Source: Actinomycetota bacterium
GTDB lineage: Bacteria > Actinomycetota > Thermoleophilia > Solirubrobacterales > Solirubrobacteraceae
Direction of reading: 5' to 3'
DNA length: 20,259 nucleotides
NCBI GenBank assembly: GCA_005788585.1
Contig: SYBY01000509.1
Location: forward strand, 1-20,259
A model generated the notes under the pieces. It was not told the origin of the DNA. It saw only the letters and a list, made by a program, of their open reading frames with translations, and made no database searches. How positions within the stretch are numbered: the first letter of the stretch is position 1; each line of letters starts with the position of its first letter. The position numbers were made by a program, and so were the translations under genes. This document shows, piece by piece, positions 7,254 to 13,659 of the stretch.

Positions 7254-7706
7254 CTAGGAAACGCGCAGTCGGTAACGACCGGTTCGGCTTCCCACAGGTT
7301 CGACATCGCTTGCCCGACGAATCTGGGCGAGGAAGCTCGCGAGCGGATCTTTGCCCCTCGCTCGGTAGCCCGCGGCACGGAGGAGGGCGTACCAGTCGCG
7401 GTAGTGGACTGTTTGGCCGGGAGCGACTTCGCGAGCGAGCACGGCAACGGCGATCTCTCGAAGGCGCTTCCCGCCGAGTTCACGATCGAGATTCTCGATC
7501 TGCAGCTGCGCCGAAAGCCCGAGGACACCCTCGAGCTCCTTCAGCGCGTGCTCGTCTCGGCCGGCCTGAGCTTCGAGATGATCAGCTAGAGAGCGCAACC
7601 GGTCGACCCTCTCGCGCGCTTCTAGCACCTGACGCTTGAGGTCGAGGTACTCGTGAGCGAGGGCGATCTCGGCGGGGGAAGCAAGCTCCACGTCGTCCGT
7701 GTCCAC
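7254..7706 (-). CDS. Coiled-coil plus winged-helix (HARE-HTH-like) protein
   Basis: A 150-residue protein from GTG 7706. Residues about 12-65 form a charged helix with heptad character, probably a coiled coil for dimerisation. Residues about 78-150 look like a winged helix of the HARE-HTH type: 'LREIAVAVLAREVAPGQTVHYRDWYALLRAAGYRARGKDPLASFLAQI...GSRTGRYRLR' contains the helix, the 'H-Y-x-x-L/W' turn, the 'GKDP..SF' helix and a final wing strand 'GRYRL'. In bacteria HARE-HTH modules occur with restriction and nucleic-acid-sensing proteins. It is the first gene on the minus side of the divergent region shared with the defence operon, so it could regulate that operon or recognise invading DNA. 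No enzymatic domain is visible. Domain call moderate, role inferred. Confidence 0.65.
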   Translation of the reverse strand: MDTDDVELASPAEIALAHEYLDLKRQVLEARERVDRLRSLADHLEAQAGRDEHALKELEGVLGLSAQLQIENLDRELGGKRLREIAVAVLAREVAPGQTVHYRDWYALLRAAGYRARGKDPLASFLAQIRRASDVEPVGSRTGRYRLRVS

Positions 7707-7712
7707 GGCTCA

Positions 7713-7718
7713 AATCTA
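7713..7718 (-). promoter_or_regulatory. -10 box of a probable leaderless promoter (TAGATT)
   Basis: TAGATT on the minus strand sits 6 bases before the GTG at 7706, with no Shine-Dalgarno between. A weak -35 (TTCAGG) lies 16 bases further upstream. It matches the TAGACT box before the membrane-protein gene, so the two minus-strand genes may be expressed in the same way from separate promoters. Confidence 0.5.
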
Positions 7719-7798
7719 GGAGTTCCACCGGACGCCTGAAGTCTGAATGGTTGCGCATCCGTTCTCTGCGACCAGGGTCTATCCGGCCGAGTTGCGAA

Positions 7799-7820
7799 GC
7801 TGTATCTACGCATGTACAGC
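7799..7820. promoter_or_regulatory. Inverted repeat in the divergent intergenic region; candidate operator
   Basis: GCTGTA-N10-TACAGC, perfect 6-bp arms, is centred between the divergent winged-helix gene and the AAA+ gene, 33 bases before the AAA+ start. The spacing suits a dimeric regulator, perhaps the winged-helix protein encoded next door. Short arms make chance possible. Confidence 0.35.
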
Positions 7821-7852
7821 ACGCGCCAATTTTCATCCCCTCGAATCGACTG

Positions 7853-8701
7853 ATGCCCGAACAGAAGCCGCCTGTCATCCCCGAACGATTCGTCGAGGCG
7901 CTCGATCAGCACCTAGTCCTCAATTACGCCGACGTCCACGAGTGGCCGCTCGTACTCGGTGTGTTCGGTCGGCCGGGAGATGGGAAGAGCTTCCAGATCC
8001 GAACCCATCTTGAGCGGCGCGGCGTCACGCCCGTCTCCGTGAACGCGGCGGATCTTGAGAGTGACCGCGCTGGAGCACCCGGCAAGCTTGTCCTGGACAT
8101 GTACGCGGACGCTGGCCATCGGATCGAGGAGGGGACCCCCGCGGCAGTTGTTGTGGACGACTTCGACACCACCGTTGGCGAATGGGAGCACAGCACCACG
8201 ACGGTCAACCACCAGCAAGTACTGGCGCAACTAATGCACCTCGCCGACAACCCGGCTGAGGCGGGAGGGCGTCGCCTTCGCCGGGTACCGGTATTCATTA
8301 CGGGCAACGACCTGTCGAAGGTCTACCCGCCGCTGCGGCGGCCCGGGAGAATGCGCGCGTTTCCCTGGCTGCCTAGTGACGCCGAACGCGCAGAGGTTGT
8401 AGGAGCGATCCTCAGCTCGGTGCTTGATCCTCGTGACGTATCCGATCTCCTCAGGAGCCTGCCCGAAGCCCCGATCGCGTTCTTCTCGGACGTCGCGGTC
8501 GAAATACTTGCCGAGGTCGCCAAGGACGAGATCGAAACCCAAGCGTCAGCACTCAGCCAACTGATCCGCCCCTCGAGCGCGGGCCGCTCTGCGCTTGCTC
8601 AGGCGCGCGAGCGCAAGATGAACGCCCGCGAGATCGGCGAGCTGGCTCTTCGGATGTGGCACGACCGTGCTTTGGCGATCGAATCGCACCTGGGAAACTG
8701 A
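7853..8701 (+). CDS. Rubisco-activase-like AAA+ ATPase, first gene of the candidate defence operon
   Basis: A 282-residue protein from ATG 7853; the frame extends 34 codons to a TTG at 7751, but that part is not protein-like. The AAA+ core shows Walker A GRPGDGKS (39-46), Walker B VVVDDFD (99-105), sensor-1 ITGND (149-153) and an arginine-finger region LRRPGRM (161-167). The match to Rubisco activase is striking: LVLGVFG before Walker A, 'NAADLESDRAGAPGKL' (activase: SAGELESGNAGEPAKL), 'TTTVNHQQVLAQLMHLADNP' (activase: TVNNQMVNATLMNIADNP) and 'VFITGNDLSKVYPPL' (activase: IICTGNDFSTLYAPL). The activase strings are from memory. Activases are hexameric remodellers that thread or pull on a target. 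No Rubisco is encoded here; the likely client is the adjacent HORMA-like protein, as TRIP13/Cap6 ATPases remodel HORMA proteins. The stop is 8 bases before the next ATG. A helical C-terminal domain (190-282) follows the AAA+ core. Confidence 0.85.
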   Translation: MPEQKPPVIPERFVEALDQHLVLNYADVHEWPLVLGVFGRPGDGKSFQIRTHLERRGVTPVSVNAADLESDRAGAPGKLVLDMYADAGHRIEEGTPAAVVVDDFDTTVGEWEHSTTTVNHQQVLAQLMHLADNPAEAGGRRLRRVPVFITGNDLSKVYPPLRRPGRMRAFPWLPSDAERAEVVGAILSSVLDPRDVSDLLRSLPEAPIAFFSDVAVEILAEVAKDEIETQASALSQLIRPSSAGRSALAQARERKMNAREIGELALRMWHDRALAIESHLGN

Positions 8702-8709
8702 GCAGCGCG

Positions 8710-9231
8710 ATGTCGACTTACACTTACACCCACGCGTACACACGCGCCGAGGCGGTCGTCGACCAGGTCTCGGTGCTGTATAGCGAGGCTGGGATCGAAG
8801 CGAGCAGTACCTCCAAGGTCTGCATGGGCGTTGAGAACAAGTGGCTCGTCGCCGTTGGTCTCTATCTCGCGCGTGAGGGGCAGCGCGTCTATGAGATCGA
8901 AGCGCGTATCAACTGGTCGGCGCACTCGGACGTGGCAGAACTCGAGTTCTCCAGCGACCTACCGGGCTGGGAGAACAATGGATCGCCGGAGGCCGTTATC
9001 CTCGGCCGCCGGTTTGCGGAAGTCGCGGACCGAAAAGGCCTTGTACCGCGCTACTGGGTGAGGTTCTCAGCAGAGATCCGCGCCGATCCCGCCTGGCATC
9101 AGCGTCTATGCCCAGAGGTCGGGGTCGTATACGACGGCAGTCTGCCCGCTTGGGCTAACCCGCCCAGCACCCGCTCGCTTCCCCTGCAGGATCTGCGGGA
9201 AATCGGCATGACTGAGCGCAGTGCGCTCTGA
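8710..9231 (+). CDS. Uncharacterised defence-operon protein, HORMA-like candidate
   Basis: A 173-residue protein from ATG 8710, 8 bases after the ATPase stop. The opening, MSTYTYTHAYTRAEAVVDQV, alternates Thr/Tyr in a strand and then enters a helix, which is how bacterial HORMA proteins of type III CBASS (Cap7) begin. The rest alternates helices with strands: 'KWLVAVGLYLAREGQRVYEIEARINWSAHSD' (44-74), then 'GRRFAEVADRKGLVPRYWVRFS' (99-120), and a C-terminal tail ending LPLQDLREIG. That tail could be the mobile safety-belt part. HORMA proteins bind short peptides of invaders and switch conformation, driven back by an AAA+ ATPase. Pairing with an AAA+ gene supports the idea. No catalytic motif is seen. 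The fold is my inference from pattern; another sensor-type fold remains possible. Confidence 0.5.
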   Translation: MSTYTYTHAYTRAEAVVDQVSVLYSEAGIEASSTSKVCMGVENKWLVAVGLYLAREGQRVYEIEARINWSAHSDVAELEFSSDLPGWENNGSPEAVILGRRFAEVADRKGLVPRYWVRFSAEIRADPAWHQRLCPEVGVVYDGSLPAWANPPSTRSLPLQDLREIGMTERSAL

Positions 9232-9239
9232 GGAGACGA

Positions 9240-9785
9240 ATGCGAAACATCTTCCTCTCCTTTCACCAAGCCGACGAGATTGAGGCAAACGTGTGGTGCC
9301 GGCGCTTCAGCCAGTACTTCAAGGACATCCGCACGCTAGGGCTCGACGAACTGGGCGACGAGTTCGCAGAGAGGATCAACAGCGGAGACAGTGACTACGT
9401 GATGCGCCGCATCCGTGAAACAAAGATCGCTGGAACATCGTGCACGGTGGTCCTCGTAGGAAAGTGCACATGGGCTCGACGCTACGTCGACTGGGAGATC
9501 GCCGCGACTCTCCGTGACTTCGGGCAGAGTCCACGCGGGGGATTGATCGCCGTACAGCTCCCGTCCGCCCAGAGTCATGGGTGGTCGCAACTACCACCTC
9601 GGCTAGCGATGAATATCGAGCGTGCCGACGGAGTCGACACCGGCTATGCCCGCTTCTACGGACCTGCGCCGAGTGATGGGACGATCGCCTCATGGGTCGA
9701 GGACGCGGTGGCTCGCCGGGACTCATTGGAGCCTGCTCCCGGATCGACGAACGACCTCATGAAGAACAGCCGATCCTGTTCCTAG
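9240..9785 (+). CDS. TIR-like (DUF1863/ThsB-type) protein
   Basis: A 181-residue protein. The ATG at 9240 has a strong ribosome binding site (AGGAG, overlapping the previous stop). It has the signature of the MTH538/DUF1863 TIR-like family, which includes ThsB of Thoeris: IFLSFHQADE (4-13), 'SGDSDYVMRRIRETKIAGTSCTVVLVG' (48-74, the SxDYxxxxIR helix and central strand), then 'CTWARRYVDWEIAATL' (76-91), with the W-E pair (85-86) where TIR NADases carry the catalytic Glu. ThsB proteins make a cyclic ADP-ribose isomer from NAD+ on infection, which activates a SLOG-bearing partner. Such a SLOG gene lies two genes downstream. Residues 145-181 look disordered. Family call strong; enzymatic activity inferred. 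Confidence 0.82.
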   Translation: MRNIFLSFHQADEIEANVWCRRFSQYFKDIRTLGLDELGDEFAERINSGDSDYVMRRIRETKIAGTSCTVVLVGKCTWARRYVDWEIAATLRDFGQSPRGGLIAVQLPSAQSHGWSQLPPRLAMNIERADGVDTGYARFYGPAPSDGTIASWVEDAVARRDSLEPAPGSTNDLMKNSRSCS

Positions 9786-9801
9786 CCCTTGAGTCGTAGC
9801 G

Positions 9802-11043
9802 ATGGCGTCGCCCCCCATCCTCGAGATCTACGTCGTCTGGCACCCCGACGACCAAGCCGGTGCGGCCATTGGCGACGCTCTCATCTCCCACTTTCACGGC
9901 CCCGCCTACGCCGGACTCGCAGGCGGTGCCGTCGAGGTCTATCTGCGCCACGCTGGTTGGGAAAGCCCGGAAGGGCCGCCACGGCCTCTCCCCTTTATGG
10001 ATGCGCTTCCCGCAAGCCTTCAACCGGCCCAGATCACCGCGGTCGTCCCCATCCTCGGTCGCAACTTGGCGCGAGCCGTCCGAAGTTGCCCCGACTGGCT
10101 CGAATATGTCAAGGCGATTTTCGACGCCGATTCGCCGGGAGCCAACGAGCACGAGGGGCGTGTAGTCGCTGTCTACCCGGTCCGGGCACCGGGTGCGGAC
10201 TTGTCAGGGACCCTCCTGGCAGAAATCAGCGTGCGCCCTCAAGCCTTGACTCCGCGAGATATCGAGTCACCGGACTTGGCGCGTGACCTAGCCCAGGCTA
10301 TCTCTCAGCGAATTGCGCGCGAGTTCGCCGCCGAGGGTCTCGAAGAACGGGTCACGGTTTTCATCAGCCACACCAAGCGCGGGCCGGGCTCGGGCGACGA
10401 CGTCCTACGTCTGGTCGAACTCGTACGCGAAGTACTCAGGACCACCCGGCTCGAGGACTTCTTCGACGCCCAGGACATCCAACTCGCGGACGACTGGGAA
10501 GCAACGCTGGACGCTCACGCAGCGCGCCACGCGATGCTGATGGTCCGGACAGACAAGTACGCCAGTCGCGAATGGACCCAGCGCGAGGTGCTCTCCGCCA
10601 AGATCCATGACATTCCCATCGTTTCGATGTACGCGGTTCGAAACGAGGAAGACCGCGGTTCATTCCTCATGGATCACGTGCCTGTCATCGCCTGGCACCC
10701 AACGAACGAGCGAGCCTCGATCGCGCGAGCCCTCAACCGACTGGTGGACGAAGCACTCAAGCGAGCACTGTGGACCGCTCAGCGCGTCTACCTCGAGCGC
10801 GACGGTTTCGACTGGCTACCCGTGCACGCCCCCGAGCCGGTCACGCTAGTCGAGTGGTTGCGAGCTCGCCGCATGTCGGACAAAGATCCGAACCTCCTGA
10901 TCATGCATCCCGACCCTCCCCTCGGTCCGAAGGAACGCGAAACGGTGCTGCAACTCTGCGAACTCGCTGGAATCACAAGCAACGTCGACATCCTGACGCC
11001 CCGCACCTTCTCGACACGAGGCGGATCGTCCGAACGTGACTGA
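9802..11043 (+). CDS. Tandem TIR-like protein (degenerate TIR plus complete TIR)
   Basis: A 413-residue protein. Residues about 6-128 look like a first, degenerate TIR-like Rossmann domain: IYVVWHPDDQAGAAIGDAL, an EVYLRHAG strand, 'ITAVVPILGRNLARA' and 'WLEYVKAI'. No Glu lies at the expected catalytic position (W+4 is Val103). Residues about 184-320 form a standard TIR: VTVFISHTK (184-192), DFFDAQDIQLADDW, 'HAMLMVRTDKYASREWTQREVLSA', with candidate catalytic Glu262 four residues after Trp258, then IPIVSMYAV. The C-terminal segment (330-400) has 'LLIMHPDPPLGPKERETVL' and ends before a basic tail. The active TIR probably cleaves NAD+; the first copy may bind a ligand or dimerise. The last 8 bases (GTGACTGA) overlap the SLOG gene, indicating coupled translation. 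Confidence 0.78.
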   Translation: MASPPILEIYVVWHPDDQAGAAIGDALISHFHGPAYAGLAGGAVEVYLRHAGWESPEGPPRPLPFMDALPASLQPAQITAVVPILGRNLARAVRSCPDWLEYVKAIFDADSPGANEHEGRVVAVYPVRAPGADLSGTLLAEISVRPQALTPRDIESPDLARDLAQAISQRIAREFAAEGLEERVTVFISHTKRGPGSGDDVLRLVELVREVLRTTRLEDFFDAQDIQLADDWEATLDAHAARHAMLMVRTDKYASREWTQREVLSAKIHDIPIVSMYAVRNEEDRGSFLMDHVPVIAWHPTNERASIARALNRLVDEALKRALWTAQRVYLERDGFDWLPVHAPEPVTLVEWLRARRMSDKDPNLLIMHPDPPLGPKERETVLQLCELAGITSNVDILTPRTFSTRGGSSERD

Positions 11044-11860
11044 ACCTGTCCTCGTTCCGCCGGACGCCCTTCGCGGTGTCACTGTCGCCATCTCCGTCTC
11101 CGATAGCGCGGATCTCGCCCGGCTCGGCCTTTCCCACACGCATTGCGAACTGGCCGTCGCCGAGCTTGCGCGGGCGATCTTTGTAGCGGGGGGCACCCTG
11201 ATCTACGGAGGTCGGCTTAGACCGGCTGGCTTCACAGACGTCCTCCTCGACGAGGTCCGCCGATATCGAGAGGACAGAGACGCGCTAGTGCTCTGCGTGC
11301 CGATCTCGGAGCATCAGCGCCTCAGCGACGTCGAAATCACCAGGATGGAAGACGAGTTGCACACGTCGGCCGAACTCATATGTTTGGACGTAGACGGCAA
11401 TGTGACCGACGTCCGGGACCGCTCAAGCCTTCCGCGCAGCGCCGACAGCTCCGCCGGCCTTACCGCGATGCGGCGATACATCACCGGTCGCTGCGACGCA
11501 CGGGTACTTGTTGGCGGCCGCCTCCAAGGTTTTGAAGGCGTGCTGCCAGGGGTCATAGAGGAGGCTCTGACATCCATAGAAGCCGGTCGCCCCCTGTACG
11601 TAGCTGGAGGGTTCGGCGGTGCCGCGGCGACAGTCGCTCGTGCGCTCGGTCACGATGACGGAGCTTGGTCTCCGTCGGACTATCCACTTGGGCTCGACGA
11701 GCACGACGGACTAGTTGATCTACTCCGACAGTCGGTGGTCGAAACGCCCCTTCCAAGTGACGGCCTATCGGACAATCAACGTGGGCAACTGGCTGTCACG
11801 CACCGACCTGGCGATATCGCATCGTTGACGGTCACAGGACTTGCGCTCCGCGACCGTTGA
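11036..11860 (+). CDS. Stand-alone SLOG-domain protein
   Basis: A 274-residue protein starting at GTG 11036 inside the end of the TIR gene. It has the Rossmann-like SLOG pattern: GVTVAISVSDS (14-24), 'LARAIFVAGGTLIYGGRLRPAGFTDVL' (44-70, the glycine-rich loop), 'ARVLVGGRLQGFEGVLPGVIEEAL' (155-178) and PLYVAGGFGGAAATVARAL (186-204). SLOG domains bind nucleotide-derived ligands; in ThsA the SLOG domain binds the cyclic ADP-ribose isomer made by the TIR protein ThsB and releases an NADase. Here the domain stands alone with no SIR2, nuclease or membrane segment, so if it receives a signal it must act on another protein, or it may itself make, store or destroy the ligand. The remaining C-terminal 55 residues look irregular. 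Last gene of the operon. Confidence 0.78.
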   Translation: MTEPVLVPPDALRGVTVAISVSDSADLARLGLSHTHCELAVAELARAIFVAGGTLIYGGRLRPAGFTDVLLDEVRRYREDRDALVLCVPISEHQRLSDVEITRMEDELHTSAELICLDVDGNVTDVRDRSSLPRSADSSAGLTAMRRYITGRCDARVLVGGRLQGFEGVLPGVIEEALTSIEAGRPLYVAGGFGGAAATVARALGHDDGAWSPSDYPLGLDEHDGLVDLLRQSVVETPLPSDGLSDNQRGQLAVTHRPGDIASLTVTGLALRDR

Positions 11861-12477
11861 CTCCGCGCGCGAAAACGACCAGCAAACACAGCCACGGTCA
11901 CGCCCAAGCGCACGCGAGCAGTCTCGCTTCCTTTCCAGGTGAAGGCCGGACTACCGCTCGGAATGGCACAGGAACCTGTTGACTCGCGGTGTGCCGACGT
12001 CACGACCACACGTATTGCCGACAGGCGTATCAGGGTGCGCCCGCGGCCGGTCAGTTTTCTCGCGGAGAGCTATGCAGCCGGACAATCGGCGTCGCGCAGC
12101 AACTCCGCGACGATGACATGCGGTGGCTTCCCGCTCTCCACGACAAGCCGCTCGAGCCGGCGAGCGTCCTCACCTTCCACGCTGACGAGGATACGCAGCG
12201 TTGCCTCCGGGGTTTCCCTCGTGGTAGCCGACGTAGGCCGGATCGATCGTCGCAAGCCCTGCGTCGAAGTCACCGGGCTGCGGATCGTCAGTTGTCAGGG
12301 GTCGTTGCTCATCGCTTCCTCTCAAGAAGCTTACGCTCGACCCCGGTGGAGCTCCAGCCGGTGACGATCAGCCACGTCGCCGGATCCAGCGTCCGCTAAA
12401 TCACCAGCGGCGGAGGCCTTCGACGCCGAGGTCTGCCGGCGGCGCCGCATCGGCGAGCTGGCGCACCGTGCGGCGCT
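11861..12477. other. 617-base stretch with decayed coding sequence
   Basis: No intact gene was found between the SLOG gene and the PASTA lipoprotein. It contains the frameshifted antitoxin-like gene at 12070-12312. On the minus strand just after the lipoprotein stop a 26-codon frame (12401-12481, GTG overlapping that stop) reads RRTVRQLADAAPPADLG and ends RRW, and another short frame between it and the pseudogene reads LADAGSGDVADRHRLELHRG before a stop. These look like pieces of former proteins. Nothing convincing was seen in 11861-12069. The stretch is where an integrase or other island gene could have been lost. Confidence 0.4.
12070..12312 (-). pseudogene. Frameshifted antitoxin-like (ribbon-helix-helix-type) gene
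   Basis: The ATG at 12310-12312 follows a strong ribosome binding site (GAGAGGAAGCG). The frame stops after five codons (TGA), but reading resumes in another frame as TTDDPQPGDFDAGLATIDP and YVGYHEGNP, then returns to the original frame as EATLRILVSVEGEDARRLERL and ends GKPPHVIVAELLRDA. Adding one C to the C4 run at 12298-12301 and removing one from the C4 run at 12209-12212 restores a single protein of about 80 residues. The C-terminal half looks like a small ribbon-helix-helix or antitoxin-type DNA-binding module. No toxin gene is beside it. Either the gene is dead or the two homopolymer indels are sequencing errors. Confidence 0.6.
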
Positions 12478-13521
12478 TCACTCACCCGTGAAGACCGTGA
12501 ACGAGCCTGAATCATCGTGGGCTGCACAGCCGCCCGCCCTCGGAGCCTGAACCGGCGGCGCCGAGATGCACGACCACCCATCAAACTCGACGGCGCCGCC
12601 AGAGCCCACGCCCTCGTTGGGAGCCCGCCGGAGGTATTCCTTCCACAGCGCCTCCGCACCGGAACAGCTGACCTCACCCGAATCGACCTCCAAGGTGATC
12701 GCTACGCCGCTGGAGTCCTGGGCACTACACGTGCCCCCTTCACGCTGTGTCGATGACGCCGACCCGGTCTCGCCCGAGCCTCCACCGGCGGAGGCGCCCG
12801 GAGCCGTCGATTGCGTACCTCCGCCGATAGGGCAGTCAGCCGACGTGAAGCTGATCTCTCCGTAGCTGAGGGAAGACAGCGCTCGGTTCTCGAAGAGCGC
12901 AGCGCAACCATCGCGCTCGCCAACCTCGGTTCCGACTCCCTCGGGATCGTCCGGAGCGTCGTCCGGAACCTCGGAGGCATGCTCAGCGTCCCCGGGCTTC
13001 TCGCCCTGACAGTCGACAATCGAGTACTCGTCGTCGTCCTCATACAGCGCGCCATCCGGCGACTCCGCGAATAGCGCGCCGCATCCGGCGTCGAAACCCT
13101 CGCTGTACGCGTCACTGAAGCTCTCCCACACCGAGCCTTCACGGTTCTCCCAGTCGACCTGAGCGCACGACACCGTGATGACCACCTCGGCGCCCTCGTC
13201 AACCAGGTCACCCACGGTCGGCTCCTGACCCATGACCTCACAGCCGGTCGCGTCACGATCGGAGTCAAAGTTCGGATCCTCGGTGGAGTCTTCGAGCAGC
13301 GGGCTGAGCCCAGCCGCTTCAACGGCCGAGACTGCGTCCGCACCGTCTCCAGACAGTGCGTCTGGCACCTCAACACCTTCGGTCGGTGCCGTCTCCTCCA
13401 CGGCCGCGGGCTCGTTCTCGATGGGCTCTCCGGTCTCAGCACCACAGCCCGCGGCAGTGGCGCCGACCGTGAGGCAGATGGCCGAGAGGATGGTGGTGAT
13501 GGTGGCGCGCAGTGCTCGCAC
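12478..13521 (-). CDS. PASTA-domain lipoprotein
   Basis: A 347-residue protein from GTG 13521. Residues 1-26 are a lipoprotein signal with lipobox TAAGC (Cys26 lipidated), then an acidic linker. Residues about 50-118 form a PASTA domain: 'VEVPDALSGDGADAVSAVEAAGLSP', then 'DPNFDSDRDATGCEVMGQEPTVGDLVDEGAEVVITVSC' with the typical V-x-x-Q-x-P...G-x-x-V end. PASTA modules bind cell-wall muropeptides or beta-lactams. The rest is acidic and Cys-bearing (DAGCGALF, RDGCAALF, DCPIG and others), with two similar 'GCGALF/GCAALF' segments suggesting an internal repeat and disulfides, then a Gly/Ser-rich linker and a small C-terminal domain (about 255-347). It should sit on the outer face of the membrane. 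Its place in the island is unexpected: it may be cargo or a surface protection factor. Confidence 0.8.
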   Translation of the reverse strand: MRALRATITTILSAICLTVGATAAGCGAETGEPIENEPAAVEETAPTEGVEVPDALSGDGADAVSAVEAAGLSPLLEDSTEDPNFDSDRDATGCEVMGQEPTVGDLVDEGAEVVITVSCAQVDWENREGSVWESFSDAYSEGFDAGCGALFAESPDGALYEDDDEYSIVDCQGEKPGDAEHASEVPDDAPDDPEGVGTEVGERDGCAALFENRALSSLSYGEISFTSADCPIGGGTQSTAPGASAGGGSGETGSASSTQREGGTCSAQDSSGVAITLEVDSGEVSCSGAEALWKEYLRRAPNEGVGSGGAVEFDGWSCISAPPVQAPRAGGCAAHDDSGSFTVFTGE

Positions 13522-13659
13522 GTTGCGACTCGAAGCAGCCCAGGACGGTGCTTGCTCCAGCGTACGGCGGCGATGTCAGTGAACGCAAGGAGCGCTGATC
13601 GGCAGCGAGGACAGACGGTCGCGAAGTCGCCTCACGCTTCCAGATCGCTTCCGTCCGGA

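Noticed and set aside
7031..7528. N-terminal extension of the membrane protein up to 7528
   Set aside because: It overlaps the winged-helix gene in another frame and reads as non-protein. The leaderless -10 box at 7038-7043 supports the start at 7030.
7751..7852. 34-residue N-terminal extension of the AAA+ protein from a TTG
   Set aside because: The stretch has no conserved pattern and covers the candidate operator. ATG 7853 begins a sensible sequence.
11776..12009. 77-codon minus-strand frame overlapping the SLOG gene end
   Set aside because: It overlaps a real gene, has no ribosome binding site, and shows no recognisable pattern.
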